The position numbers and the translations under genes were made by a program. Shown here in pieces: positions 35,178-43,768 of a DNA stretch of 64,000 bases. The notes below the pieces were generated by a model. It did no database searches and was not told the origin of the DNA. It was given only the letters and a program-made list of their open reading frames with translations. Position 1 is the first letter of the stretch. Each line of letters opens with the position of its first letter. This DNA is from JALZUE01 sp051251725 (GTDB lineage: Bacteria > Pseudomonadota > Gammaproteobacteria > Enterobacterales > Alteromonadaceae). The stretch spans positions 1 through 64,000 of the forward strand of contig JBPOFN010000017.1 in the NCBI GenBank assembly GCA_051251725.1, written 5' to 3'.

Positions 35178-36554
35178 ATGTCATCCCCTTTAATTGTCTT
35201 AAACGTTGTTGGCCTTAGCCCTTATATGATTGGCGATAACACCCCAAACATTAATAAGCTGTTGGCAAAAAATTATCAGGTAAATAACTTAGCAGCAGAA
35301 TTTCCAGCGGTTACCACCACCGCACAATCAGCGATGTTAACTGGCAAGCAAGCTTGCGATCACGGCATTGTTGGCAATGGTTGGTATTTTCATGAGTTAG
35401 CTGAAGTTGGTTTTTGGAAACAAGCGAACCAGCTGGTGCAAAGTGATAAAATTTGGGATGTATTGAAAGCCAAAAACCCGCAGCTTAAAGTCTCTAAATT
35501 ATTTTGGTGGTACAACATGTACGCCAATGTTGATAACAGCATAACGCCGCGGCCACATTATTTAGCCGACGGTGGTAAAGTTTTCGACCTTTATTCATCA
35601 CCAGCAGGCCTGCACGAAGAAATTGAAGCAGAAATAGGTACTTTCCCGTTTTTTAATTTTTGGGGCCCTAAAGCCGGTATTGGCGCTAGTCAGTGGATCG
35701 CAAAAGCAGCGCTTAAAGAATTTGCACTCAATAAGCCCGATTTACAATTGGTCTATTTACCGCATCTCGATTATTGCTTGCAAAAATTTGGTCCGAATCA
35801 CGACTCTATTCCGGCAGAAATTCAAGCCATTGATGCTGTTGTTGGTGAGCTCATTGACGCTCATCAAGCAAGCGGCGCGGAATTTATTATTGTCTCTGAA
35901 TATGGCATTACCGAAGTTAATAAAACCATACATATCAATCGTATATTACGTCAGCAAGGTTATATTACGGTGCGTAATACCTTACAGTTTGAAAACCTTG
36001 ATTGCGGCGCATCCACGGCCTTTGCGGTCGCTGATCATCAATGTGCGCATATTTATGTCAATGACAAAACTAAATTAAGCGAGATTAAAGCCTTATTAGC
36101 AAAGGCCGATGGCGTTGAAAAGGTATTAGACAAAGAGCAGCAAAAAGAGCTTGGCATTAATCATCAGCGCAGTGGTGATTTAGTGGCAATAAGTAACGCT
36201 GACGCTTGGTTTAGCTATTATTTTTGGCTTGACGATAAACACGCACCTGACTTTGCCCGCACCGTCGATATTCATCGGAAAGTGGGTTACGACCCAGTGG
36301 AAATGTTTGTTGATCCAAAAATAAAATTACCACTACTGGCAATAGCCGCACGCGTTCTGAAGAAAAAGCTCGGCTTTCGTTATTTAATGGATGTTATCCC
36401 GCTCGACACTGATCTGGTTAAAGGTAGCCATGGTCGAATTACCGACGATCCAGCGCAAGGGCCCATTTTAATCGCGCCAGCAACTATGATTAATAGCAGC
36501 CACCAGTATCAGCAAACCGATATTTATCAACTGCTGTTACAGCACTACCAATAA
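35178..36554 (+). CDS. eboF: Alkaline phosphatase-superfamily protein EboF (NPP-like)
   Basis: 458 residues of the nucleotide pyrophosphatase/phosphodiesterase type. The nucleophile region is FPAVTTTAQSAMLTGKQACD with a catalytic Thr. Metal ligands probably lie in VYLPHLDYCLQKFG, SEYGIT and KGSHGRITDDP. There is no obvious signal peptide, so action in the cytoplasm is likely, although family members may face the periplasm. It is the last gene of the ebo cluster. A G/C-rich hairpin follows 20 bases after it. Confidence 0.86.
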   Translation: MSSPLIVLNVVGLSPYMIGDNTPNINKLLAKNYQVNNLAAEFPAVTTTAQSAMLTGKQACDHGIVGNGWYFHELAEVGFWKQANQLVQSDKIWDVLKAKNPQLKVSKLFWWYNMYANVDNSITPRPHYLADGGKVFDLYSSPAGLHEEIEAEIGTFPFFNFWGPKAGIGASQWIAKAALKEFALNKPDLQLVYLPHLDYCLQKFGPNHDSIPAEIQAIDAVVGELIDAHQASGAEFIIVSEYGITEVNKTIHINRILRQQGYITVRNTLQFENLDCGASTAFAVADHQCAHIYVNDKTKLSEIKALLAKADGVEKVLDKEQQKELGINHQRSGDLVAISNADAWFSYYFWLDDKHAPDFARTVDIHRKVGYDPVEMFVDPKIKLPLLAIAARVLKKKLGFRYLMDVIPLDTDLVKGSHGRITDDPAQGPILIAPATMINSSHQYQQTDIYQLLLQHYQ

Positions 36555-36570
36555 CAGTACTTATGCTTTA

Positions 36571-36601
36571 GCAATCGGGGGGGGCTGTTGCCACCCCGAA
36601 T
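36571..36601 (+). terminator. G/C-rich hairpin after the ebo cluster
   Basis: CGGGG...CCCCG arms with a TGTT centre include an eight-G run (36577-36584). There is no T-run. It may end the ebo transcript or act as an RNA-protecting hairpin. Confidence 0.5.
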
Positions 36602-36655
36602 TAAGCTTAGCCCCAACACCCCCCTTCGCGCTACCCTATATACACAGGTATTTAT

Positions 36656-36669
36656 TTGATATATATCAG
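36656..36669. promoter_or_regulatory. FNR/Anr-like box upstream of the chemoreceptor gene
   Basis: TTGATATATATCAG matches the TTGAT-N4-ATCAA consensus in nine of ten fixed positions. It lies about 150 bases before the MCP start and about 100 after the ebo cluster. It would tie chemoreceptor expression to oxygen limitation. Confidence 0.4.
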
Positions 36670-36817
36670 ATAAAATCTATCGTGTTAAAATTTTCCTCGA
36701 ACTATAATGCAAATTTGATGCTTGCCTTTAACTGGTAATAATCTTATCTTCTAGCTCATTATTTCACTTTTATTTACCGACAACCTTATTTTATGATGCT
36801 GGTAAAGAGTCTTATCG

Positions 36818-38857
36818 ATGCAATTTTTAAAAAAATTTAGAATTAAAACTCGGATAATTTTCCTCGTCGTAATCCCGCTACTCGTTACCTTAATCCTGTC
36901 AGCTGAACGAGCAAACATTGCCTTTATTCAACAAGAGAAAATACATAAACTTGATACCGTATTAGATTACGCCAACGTAACTTATCCCTATATTGCCGCC
37001 ATTTTGCAAGAAGCGTCTTATAGTCGTAACTATATTGATAGCACAGTAAACGACAGTGCCAAATATCAACAGCTCACCCAAAAATCCCGTGCTAATACCT
37101 TAATAAAACAACAAACTTACTTAGCCTTTATTAATACTCACCGAACCGTCTTAGCCGAATTTGTAAAACTTAACGCCCACCTTGACGATTTACGCACCAT
37201 GATTGAACGCTTAAAACTTGTTCGCCAAGGTATAGACAATAAAGTTCATACTTATAAAACCGGCAATAGTGAAATTCATACCATGTGGGAAATGACAGTA
37301 ACCGTTCGGCGCTTAGTATTAACGTTAAACGAAATTGTTGTTATTGCCGGACAAAATGAACAGCTAGGAAAAATGTCGAATGCCTATTACAACTTGGTAG
37401 TGGCGAATACTGAAGCCTCTTTTCATAACAGCTTTGTTCATAAAGCCATTCAATCGCAACTTGATGTTTACATTTTTGGCGAAATTTACCGTGGTGCGAC
37501 AGCGATGCAACGCCATCATGAATTGTTTCAAAGTTTCGCCAGTCCTAGAGCGCTTAATGTCTTTCATCAAATGATCAATAGTGAAGATTATAAAACCTTT
37601 GAAAAAATCGCCTTAACCGCGCGCAGTGATATTTATAACAACATTAATAAAAAGGTCGTGATAGCAGACACAACCAACTGGAATACCATTAACGACAATA
37701 TTGCGCAGCAATACCAGCAAACCATGGAACAAGTGCTAAAAGAGTTAATTGACACAAAAAATCAGTTAGTTGAGGCCGCTAACAAGCAAGTACTAGAAAC
37801 CTTTTTGATCTTGTTTGGTCTGTTAATTATTATCGCCGTGGTTTCCTACTTGATTGCTAAAAGCATTACCAACCCGTTAAAAACTATGGTGCATTCATTT
37901 AGAAACTTATCGCAAGATAAAAATATGACCCTAACGTTAGATCAGTCAGGTAATGATGAACTAACTGAGCTGGCTAAGGCTTTCAATATCTTGTTAGCAA
38001 GCTTTAAAGTGACGTTAAAAACTGTGCAAGATGAAGCCCTTATTATTAATGACACAACCGCCAATGTAGCGACTGCCATGGCAGAGTCTTCAGCCTTATC
38101 CAACAACCAATTACAAGCGACCGACAGCATCTCAGTGGCAATCAATGAAATGAGTACCACCATTGAGGAAGTAGCTAACATGGCCAACAGTACCTCAGAT
38201 GTGGTGCAAAAGGCTTATGATATTTCTGTTGAAAGTACCAATAATGCCGAACAAAGCCAAGCGATGATGGAAAACTTAACGATAGAACTCGGCCATACCG
38301 CGGAAGTTGTTGGTAATTTAAATGAAGGCACAAAACTAATTGGTAACGTGCTAAACGTCATTCAAAGTATTGCTGAGCAAACAAATTTATTAGCACTTAA
38401 CGCTGCCATTGAAGCGGCACGAGCAGGTGAAATGGGCCGAGGCTTCGCTGTGGTTGCCGACGAAGTAAGAAACCTAGCTGGCCGTACGCAAGAAGCGACT
38501 GAACAAATCCGCCAACAAATTCAAACGTTACAGCAAAGTTCTGCCGCCGCGACAAGCAATATGGAGAATCTACAGGGTGAAGGTAATAAAGCCGTCGCTA
38601 TCGTGATTCAAAGTTCACAAGCCTTTTCTGTGATGAAAGCAGAACTTGACACCATTACCCATATGGCTATGCAAATAGCCACCGCTGCCGAAGAGCAAAC
38701 CAGTGTTTCGAATGAAATCAATGAGCGTATTTTAGCGATTAAAGACGACACCGATAGCATTACCCACAAAACCAATGACACAACAAAATCAGCGCAAGGC
38801 TTAAAAGCGATCGGCGAACGATTAAATCGTCATATCAGCGAGTTTAAATTAACCTAA
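36818..38857 (+). CDS. Methyl-accepting chemotaxis protein
   Basis: 679 residues. A first membrane helix (about 12-32) leads to a large, mostly helical periplasmic sensor (about 33-325) that resembles the nitrate/nitrite-sensing NIT type only loosely (QEASYSRNYID). A second helix (about 328-348) is followed by a HAMP domain (about 350-400) and the signalling hairpin. Its tip, AEQTNLLALNAAIEAARAGE and GRGFAVVADEVRNLAGRT, is canonical, with methylation helices on either side. It signals to CheA/CheW about an unknown ligand. It is a single gene with a strong hairpin behind it. Confidence 0.93.
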   Translation: MQFLKKFRIKTRIIFLVVIPLLVTLILSAERANIAFIQQEKIHKLDTVLDYANVTYPYIAAILQEASYSRNYIDSTVNDSAKYQQLTQKSRANTLIKQQTYLAFINTHRTVLAEFVKLNAHLDDLRTMIERLKLVRQGIDNKVHTYKTGNSEIHTMWEMTVTVRRLVLTLNEIVVIAGQNEQLGKMSNAYYNLVVANTEASFHNSFVHKAIQSQLDVYIFGEIYRGATAMQRHHELFQSFASPRALNVFHQMINSEDYKTFEKIALTARSDIYNNINKKVVIADTTNWNTINDNIAQQYQQTMEQVLKELIDTKNQLVEAANKQVLETFLILFGLLIIIAVVSYLIAKSITNPLKTMVHSFRNLSQDKNMTLTLDQSGNDELTELAKAFNILLASFKVTLKTVQDEALIINDTTANVATAMAESSALSNNQLQATDSISVAINEMSTTIEEVANMANSTSDVVQKAYDISVESTNNAEQSQAMMENLTIELGHTAEVVGNLNEGTKLIGNVLNVIQSIAEQTNLLALNAAIEAARAGEMGRGFAVVADEVRNLAGRTQEATEQIRQQIQTLQQSSAAATSNMENLQGEGNKAVAIVIQSSQAFSVMKAELDTITHMAMQIATAAEEQTSVSNEINERILAIKDDTDSITHKTNDTTKSAQGLKAIGERLNRHISEFKLT

Positions 38858-38861
38858 AGGA

Positions 38862-38923
38862 AAGAGTGTTAGTGTTAGTGTTAGTCACAAATCATAAAAT
38901 ATAAATTTGCGACTAACACTCTT
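38862..38923. terminator. Convergent hairpin between the MCP and PEP-CTERM genes
   Basis: AGAGTGTTAGT and ACTAACACTCT flank a loop. The left arm is expanded by a 6-base repeat (GTGTTA three times), so the stem can form in more than one register. It sits between genes that face each other. Confidence 0.65.
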
Positions 38924-38965
38924 ATCAATAACCAAGCGTTATTGGTGTTGAAGGTAAGTTGTCGC

Positions 38966-39676
38966 TTACTTATTTTCTCGGCGCTGACCAAAAGTTAATA
39001 ACATTGCGAGAGCAAACAGCCCTATCGTTGCCGGTTCAGGCACATCAATCGACTCATTAGCACTCCCGGTATCAATTAAGGTAGTGACACCATTACCTGA
39101 ATTAAACGCGGCAAAGTTTGACGCTATTTCACTCTCAAAGCGAAAAAAACTGCCAAATTCATCACCAATTTTATCACCGGCATCAATATAAAAATCGCTC
39201 GCATTGGACTCTAACCAATAATCAGCAACTAAGTCATCATATAAGCCTTGATCAAAATAAAACCAGTTAACGCCTGAAATACCCGATTCTTCGCCATACA
39301 AGCTGTCATAACTGCCATGTGAATCAAGAAAAGTAGCATTCCATGAGGTTTCATCATAAAAGCTTGCTGACCAAACATCACCTAAATAGTAATCCCAGTC
39401 GTCTGCGGTATAAGCGACAGCAACATTTTCACTACTATAGGGGTAAAACTCATCAACCCAAGGTGAAGTTCCTAATTCATCCAACTGTCCGGTAGTAACA
39501 CCAAACTCAGTAATAGCTTGGCTGCTTTGGTTATCAATAGTATAAAAACCTCCACCCCAAATTTCATCGGCATATTCACCAACCAAGACAGTATCAATAA
39601 CACTTGCTTGCGCGCTAAAGGCAGTCAATGTTGTTAATGCTAATAACGACAAGACACGCTTTTTTAAATTCAACAT
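38966..39676 (-). CDS. PEP-CTERM sorting-domain protein
   Basis: 236 residues. A signal peptide (about 1-24) and an acidic, Tyr/Trp/Ser-rich body (about 25-205) lead to a C-terminal PEP-CTERM signal: VPEPATIGLFALAMLLTFG followed by QRRENK. Such proteins are cut and anchored by an exosortase, and are linked to exopolysaccharide or surface matrix. The exosortase gene is not in the window. The body is unlike a known enzyme. The gene follows the GH86 gene on the same strand, but a perfect 15-base-stem terminator lies between them. Confidence 0.85.
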   Translation of the reverse strand: MLNLKKRVLSLLALTTLTAFSAQASVIDTVLVGEYADEIWGGGFYTIDNQSSQAITEFGVTTGQLDELGTSPWVDEFYPYSSENVAVAYTADDWDYYLGDVWSASFYDETSWNATFLDSHGSYDSLYGEESGISGVNWFYFDQGLYDDLVADYWLESNASDFYIDAGDKIGDEFGSFFRFESEIASNFAAFNSGNGVTTLIDTGSANESIDVPEPATIGLFALAMLLTFGQRRENK

Positions 39677-39710
39677 AATAATTCCACTATTAAAAAATTT
39701 TTAAACTGAG

Positions 39711-39746
39711 GTAAACGCCGGCTTAACTGAATAAGCCGGCGTTTAC
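39711..39746 (-). terminator. Perfect 15-bp hairpin after the GH86 gene
   Basis: GTAAACGCCGGCTTA (39711-39725) pairs fully with TAAGCCGGCGTTTAC (39732-39746) over a 6-base loop. On the minus strand it lies 3 bases after the GH86 stop and is followed, after a short gap, by a T-rich run. Confidence 0.8.
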
Positions 39747-39749
39747 CCA

Positions 39750-42700
39750 TTACGGTGTTACGTCTTCAATCACTAAGTTGTCGAAGTAAAATAGTTCACC
39801 AACTTTATTAAAGTTAATTTGAAAATTAGTATTACCTGGTTGCCATGCTGCTGAATCGGCTGGAATATCGATAAAATATTCCACCGCAGTCCAGCTATTT
39901 TTCACTGCAAACCAGTGCTGGCCTGAACCAACCCAACCCGCTGCGTTATTCCAAAATTCAGCATAACCGCCAACCCAGCCGCCATCGCTGGCACGTTTTG
40001 CGTCAAAAGATATTTTTAAGCGTTTACCTGGGGTATAAATATCTTGTGGTAAATTACTGCTGTTTAGCACTAAACCGACTTTGCCGCCGCTAGTATCAAT
40101 TTCAGCACCAAAGTCACTATCAAGCGCCGCATCAACCGTGGCATTAACCACACCCGCGGTGTCCCAACCATAACCCCAAGGCGCAATACCGCCATTATCA
40201 AAACCAGCATTTAATCCGGCTAATAAATTAGGATCGGTTTCTGGTTCGGCATTTGGATCTGAGATAGTAATATTTTCAATAATGGTATTGGCATAATCAG
40301 TTTGCCAGTTACCACCTACTTCTCTGATCGCCGAAATAAAGCGATAGCCTGAATCAGCTTCAATGTCATTTGGCCAAACCGTTAGCTCGACTTCGCCCGA
40401 ACCTGGTTGTACCGTGCGGCGCGTTCCTGCTTTCCAACCTGAGGTATGTGATAAATCGACAGTGATATCACTTTCAACCACAGCAGTATATTGCACAGTC
40501 ACCTTATAACTTGGTGCGATAACAAGGTTTTGCGTACCACCAACAATACTCACTTGTGAGTCGTCGGTATAAACCCAATCTTCTGGGTGAATAACTATGC
40601 CGCTGATACTGTGACCATCAACATTAGTTTGCCAATTACCGCCAATAGTACGCAGTCCGGCCGCCCAGCGATAACCTGTACCCGCTGGCAGTGGTTCAGC
40701 TAAGTTAAAGATAACTTCAGCTTCGCCTTCGCCGGCATAAACCATGACTCTAGCTTCGCCTAGCCATTGATTAGTAGGAGAACGCATTTCTAGCGAAATA
40801 TCGCGATCTTCATCTGTAGAATAAGCCACTTTAATAGCATAACTGGTGCTCGAGATTTCATCACTGGTGTCTTCGATAATAGTGACAGTGTTCGGCACTG
40901 AAATTTTGTCTAATACTTCAATATTCGTCGTGGTTACTTGGCTATTATTGCCATTTGCCATCGCTGTAATAGTAGCAAAACCTGGTTGTTGCGGTGTTAA
41001 CACGCCATCACTATCAACAGTAACAACGGCTGGATTTGACGAACGCCAAACAACAAATTGATCGGTGGCATTGGCAGGTAATACTTGCGCTTGTAAACGA
41101 CGTGGTTTGTCTTTATTGATTTGCAGATCAGTTTTATTAACCTTTATACCTGTGACTGGAATGTCAGTTAAAACATCATGTTTATCAACTTCCAAGATCA
41201 TCGAGCTAATACGGCCATCACTATCAGAGAAGGTAACTGATATTTGGTTATCTTGTTTTAAGTACTTCGCTGGTACTGGAATTTCAATCGCACCAAAAAA
41301 GTCTGCGCGCGTTGCTTGGTCATAACCTTTCCAATCATTTGGCACTGTCACTAAATGGCCATTAACTTTTAGCTCTGGCTGTTTAGATTTATCATGCTTA
41401 CGTGAAATCCCCATGCGTAACATGGCGGTGCCTTGATCAGCATTAAAACCATTTTTATAGAAATGATAATTCAACGCTAAGTTCATATTTTTGTTGGTGA
41501 CGCTGTTTTTAACCAAAACGTCAGTGCGACGATTAGTTTCCCAATCATTAGGATAAGTCGCTTTAATTTTGGCGAAATTTCTATTTAAACTAGCAATCAA
41601 CGAAGCCATTTTGTTTTCGTATTTCGCTGCTACTGTTTTCGCTAACGCTTCATTATATTCAAAAGTATTGGCGATATAGTCAGTGAAAGCATTGTCATCA
41701 ACATTCAAAACAACATTATTGATGGCAAAGTTAGTCGCTTGCTCAGCAACAATTGGCGCTAAATGTTCATAGGCATAATAACTTTGTTTGCGTACCACAC
41801 TGGCTGGGGCAAAATTTTGGGCAAATTCATACTCTAAAACCACCACTTCATGATCAGCTAATACTAATTCAGTTGGCGCTGAATCAGTGACAATATCACT
41901 ATAAATAGCAGCTTCGCCATAAGGAACATGTAAACGCTTGGTGCGTAATGAAACAAGTTCACCCATTGAAGCAACAAAGTCTAACGCGACAGATTTATCA
42001 CTGTCTTCAAAGTTGTTAAGGGCTAAATAAACTTTAGGGCCATAAGCAAAAGCTTGTACAGCTAAATCAGGATCGAGTTCCTGGACATCAATACGGGTAC
42101 CTTTTACTTCTGACCATAATTGGAAAAATTTCGCTTTTTCAGTGAATAAAAAGCCATTCACTTTATTGCCAATAATTTTTGTCGGGTCTGGGCGCCAAAT
42201 AGCCGCCGAATAAGGTTGGAAATTATTCGCTTGATAGAACCAAGTTGCTTTACCTGAAATAAAAGGAATAGATGTTAAAATACGGTCTTCACGGTCAAGC
42301 GCACTAAATAATAAATGGTTTAATGACGGTAATTCTTGTGAGCTTCGAGCGTCGCTATATTCAACACCTTCATAACCATCAACGATGCCGCCATATTCAG
42401 TTAAGGCATGCGGTTTCACCATATCCCATTTGTAATGGCTATAGGTTTCAATTAAATCCATGATCGCTTCAGCATTACTACCTGAGCGTTTGTTGTCTTG
42501 ACCAGTAACATTTACACCATCATATAAATGAAATGAAAAGGCATCCATGGCATCGCCAGCGACATCCATAAAACGTTTTTGACGCTCTTCCCAGTGAGAA
42601 AAATCACCCAACTCTACTGACGGCCATGCTGATGAAAAGCCAATCACTTTGGTATCAATGTTGCGGCGATCAAATTCTAAAGCTATTTCTTTAAACCATT

Positions 42701-43298
42701 GTGTCATTTGCCCTTGAACAATAAGGTTTTGCTCAGGATCCCAACCACCTTCAACAAAGTCGCTGGCATGAACAAAAGGCTCATTCATTGGTTCATAAAA
42801 TAACGGCCGAGTTTCATCGGTATAATAATTTTCAAAATAATCGGCGGCCCAACGAGCACCTTCCACTGGGTCATTACCGGTTTTCATCACGTTGTGCGGA
42901 TGATCAGTGATCACCATACGGCGGTCGATAAACGGATATAAAACGCTATTTTTTTGCTGTTCAATACTCGTTGCACCATTAGTAATGGCGAAGTCTGTTG
43001 ATGGGTAAAGGGTATTACCGCTAGCAGATAATGGACTCCAAAATGAACGACCAAAACCCGCATTTAATTCTTCCGTGATAGTCTCAACATCTGTTGGGCT
43101 AAATTCTGAATTTGTCGGAGAAGCGTGTAAATTAAAAAATTTATCACGGTTTAATACTGAGCTGTCGCCAATATATTTTTGCACACTCGGGTTTATTGTT
43201 ATTTGGGTATCGGCAGCGTAACTGGTAGATACGGTGCCCGATATGGCAAAAGATATTAATAATGAACATCTTTTAATATTGAAATGATTTATAGACAT
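39750..43298 (-). CDS. Secreted GH86 beta-agarase/porphyranase-like enzyme
   Basis: 1182 residues. A signal peptide ends at about residue 28. The GH86 catalytic region (about 30-690) contains FYEPMNEPFVHA with the likely acid/base E173, and ALTEYGG with the likely nucleophile E301. Next come an Ig-like Big_2 domain (about 712-795), two tandem related domains (about 800-906 and 907-1014), each with a GYRW/F...GGNWQT core, and a C-terminal jelly-roll carbohydrate-binding-like domain (about 1020-1182, ending YFDNLVIED). It should be an extracellular endo-enzyme on agar or porphyran of red algae. Which polymer is cut cannot be told. The promoter region is shared with GH10. Confidence 0.87.
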   Translation of the reverse strand: MSINHFNIKRCSLLISFAISGTVSTSYAADTQITINPSVQKYIGDSSVLNRDKFFNLHASPTNSEFSPTDVETITEELNAGFGRSFWSPLSASGNTLYPSTDFAITNGATSIEQQKNSVLYPFIDRRMVITDHPHNVMKTGNDPVEGARWAADYFENYYTDETRPLFYEPMNEPFVHASDFVEGGWDPEQNLIVQGQMTQWFKEIALEFDRRNIDTKVIGFSSAWPSVELGDFSHWEERQKRFMDVAGDAMDAFSFHLYDGVNVTGQDNKRSGSNAEAIMDLIETYSHYKWDMVKPHALTEYGGIVDGYEGVEYSDARSSQELPSLNHLLFSALDREDRILTSIPFISGKATWFYQANNFQPYSAAIWRPDPTKIIGNKVNGFLFTEKAKFFQLWSEVKGTRIDVQELDPDLAVQAFAYGPKVYLALNNFEDSDKSVALDFVASMGELVSLRTKRLHVPYGEAAIYSDIVTDSAPTELVLADHEVVVLEYEFAQNFAPASVVRKQSYYAYEHLAPIVAEQATNFAINNVVLNVDDNAFTDYIANTFEYNEALAKTVAAKYENKMASLIASLNRNFAKIKATYPNDWETNRRTDVLVKNSVTNKNMNLALNYHFYKNGFNADQGTAMLRMGISRKHDKSKQPELKVNGHLVTVPNDWKGYDQATRADFFGAIEIPVPAKYLKQDNQISVTFSDSDGRISSMILEVDKHDVLTDIPVTGIKVNKTDLQINKDKPRRLQAQVLPANATDQFVVWRSSNPAVVTVDSDGVLTPQQPGFATITAMANGNNSQVTTTNIEVLDKISVPNTVTIIEDTSDEISSTSYAIKVAYSTDEDRDISLEMRSPTNQWLGEARVMVYAGEGEAEVIFNLAEPLPAGTGYRWAAGLRTIGGNWQTNVDGHSISGIVIHPEDWVYTDDSQVSIVGGTQNLVIAPSYKVTVQYTAVVESDITVDLSHTSGWKAGTRRTVQPGSGEVELTVWPNDIEADSGYRFISAIREVGGNWQTDYANTIIENITISDPNAEPETDPNLLAGLNAGFDNGGIAPWGYGWDTAGVVNATVDAALDSDFGAEIDTSGGKVGLVLNSSNLPQDIYTPGKRLKISFDAKRASDGGWVGGYAEFWNNAAGWVGSGQHWFAVKNSWTAVEYFIDIPADSAAWQPGNTNFQINFNKVGELFYFDNLVIEDVTP

Positions 43299-43768
43299 AC
43301 TACCTCACATAGCTTTGTTAATTTTATTATTAATAACAACCTACGAATTGATTCGCATTTGATTTTTGTTGTTTATATTTAATAAATCAAGAAAAGTATA
43401 CTAGCAGCTTATTGGTAAAAGTGAATTAAATTATCAATTAAAGTGCTTAAAATACGAACAAAGTGTTATTTAAAATAAAACAAGTTGCTTTTTAAGATCG
43501 ATTTATTCGATGCTGTATGTAATTTATTTCTTTTACTTATAAAGAGGTGGGTTTATCTATAGATAAGAGCAATGTTTATGAGTTTTCAATAGCGGGTCAT
43601 CAAATCTCCCTGACAACGATGGCATCAAATTCATCCTGCCATAAAGGCTAAATTTCAGCCATTATCATTAAAAATCATAATAGCAATACCATTGAAATAA
43701 ACTGAATAGTAAATAACTTTCGATACAATCAAGGTTATAAATCCATAATTTACCTATAAGATGATGTT
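43299..43768. other. Divergent promoter region between the GH86 and GH10 genes
   Basis: 470 bases without a gene, A/T-rich. Two symmetric sites stand out: CGAAT-TG-ATTCG (43344-43355), 46-57 bases before the GH86 start, and TTATCTATAGATAA (43553-43566), a perfect 14-base palindrome about 200 bases before the GH10 start. Both could be operators for inducible control. I see no RNA gene here. Confidence 0.6.
43553..43566. promoter_or_regulatory. Perfect 14-bp palindrome TTATCTATAGATAA
   Basis: Self-complementary without a spacer, in the GH86-GH10 intergenic region. The form suits a dimeric regulator, but a chance A/T-rich palindrome cannot be excluded. Confidence 0.3.

Noticed and set aside
36818..37800. 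Firm assignment of the MCP sensor as a NIT domain
   Set aside because: The resemblance is only in general helical pattern and a few residues; no diagnostic motif was seen.
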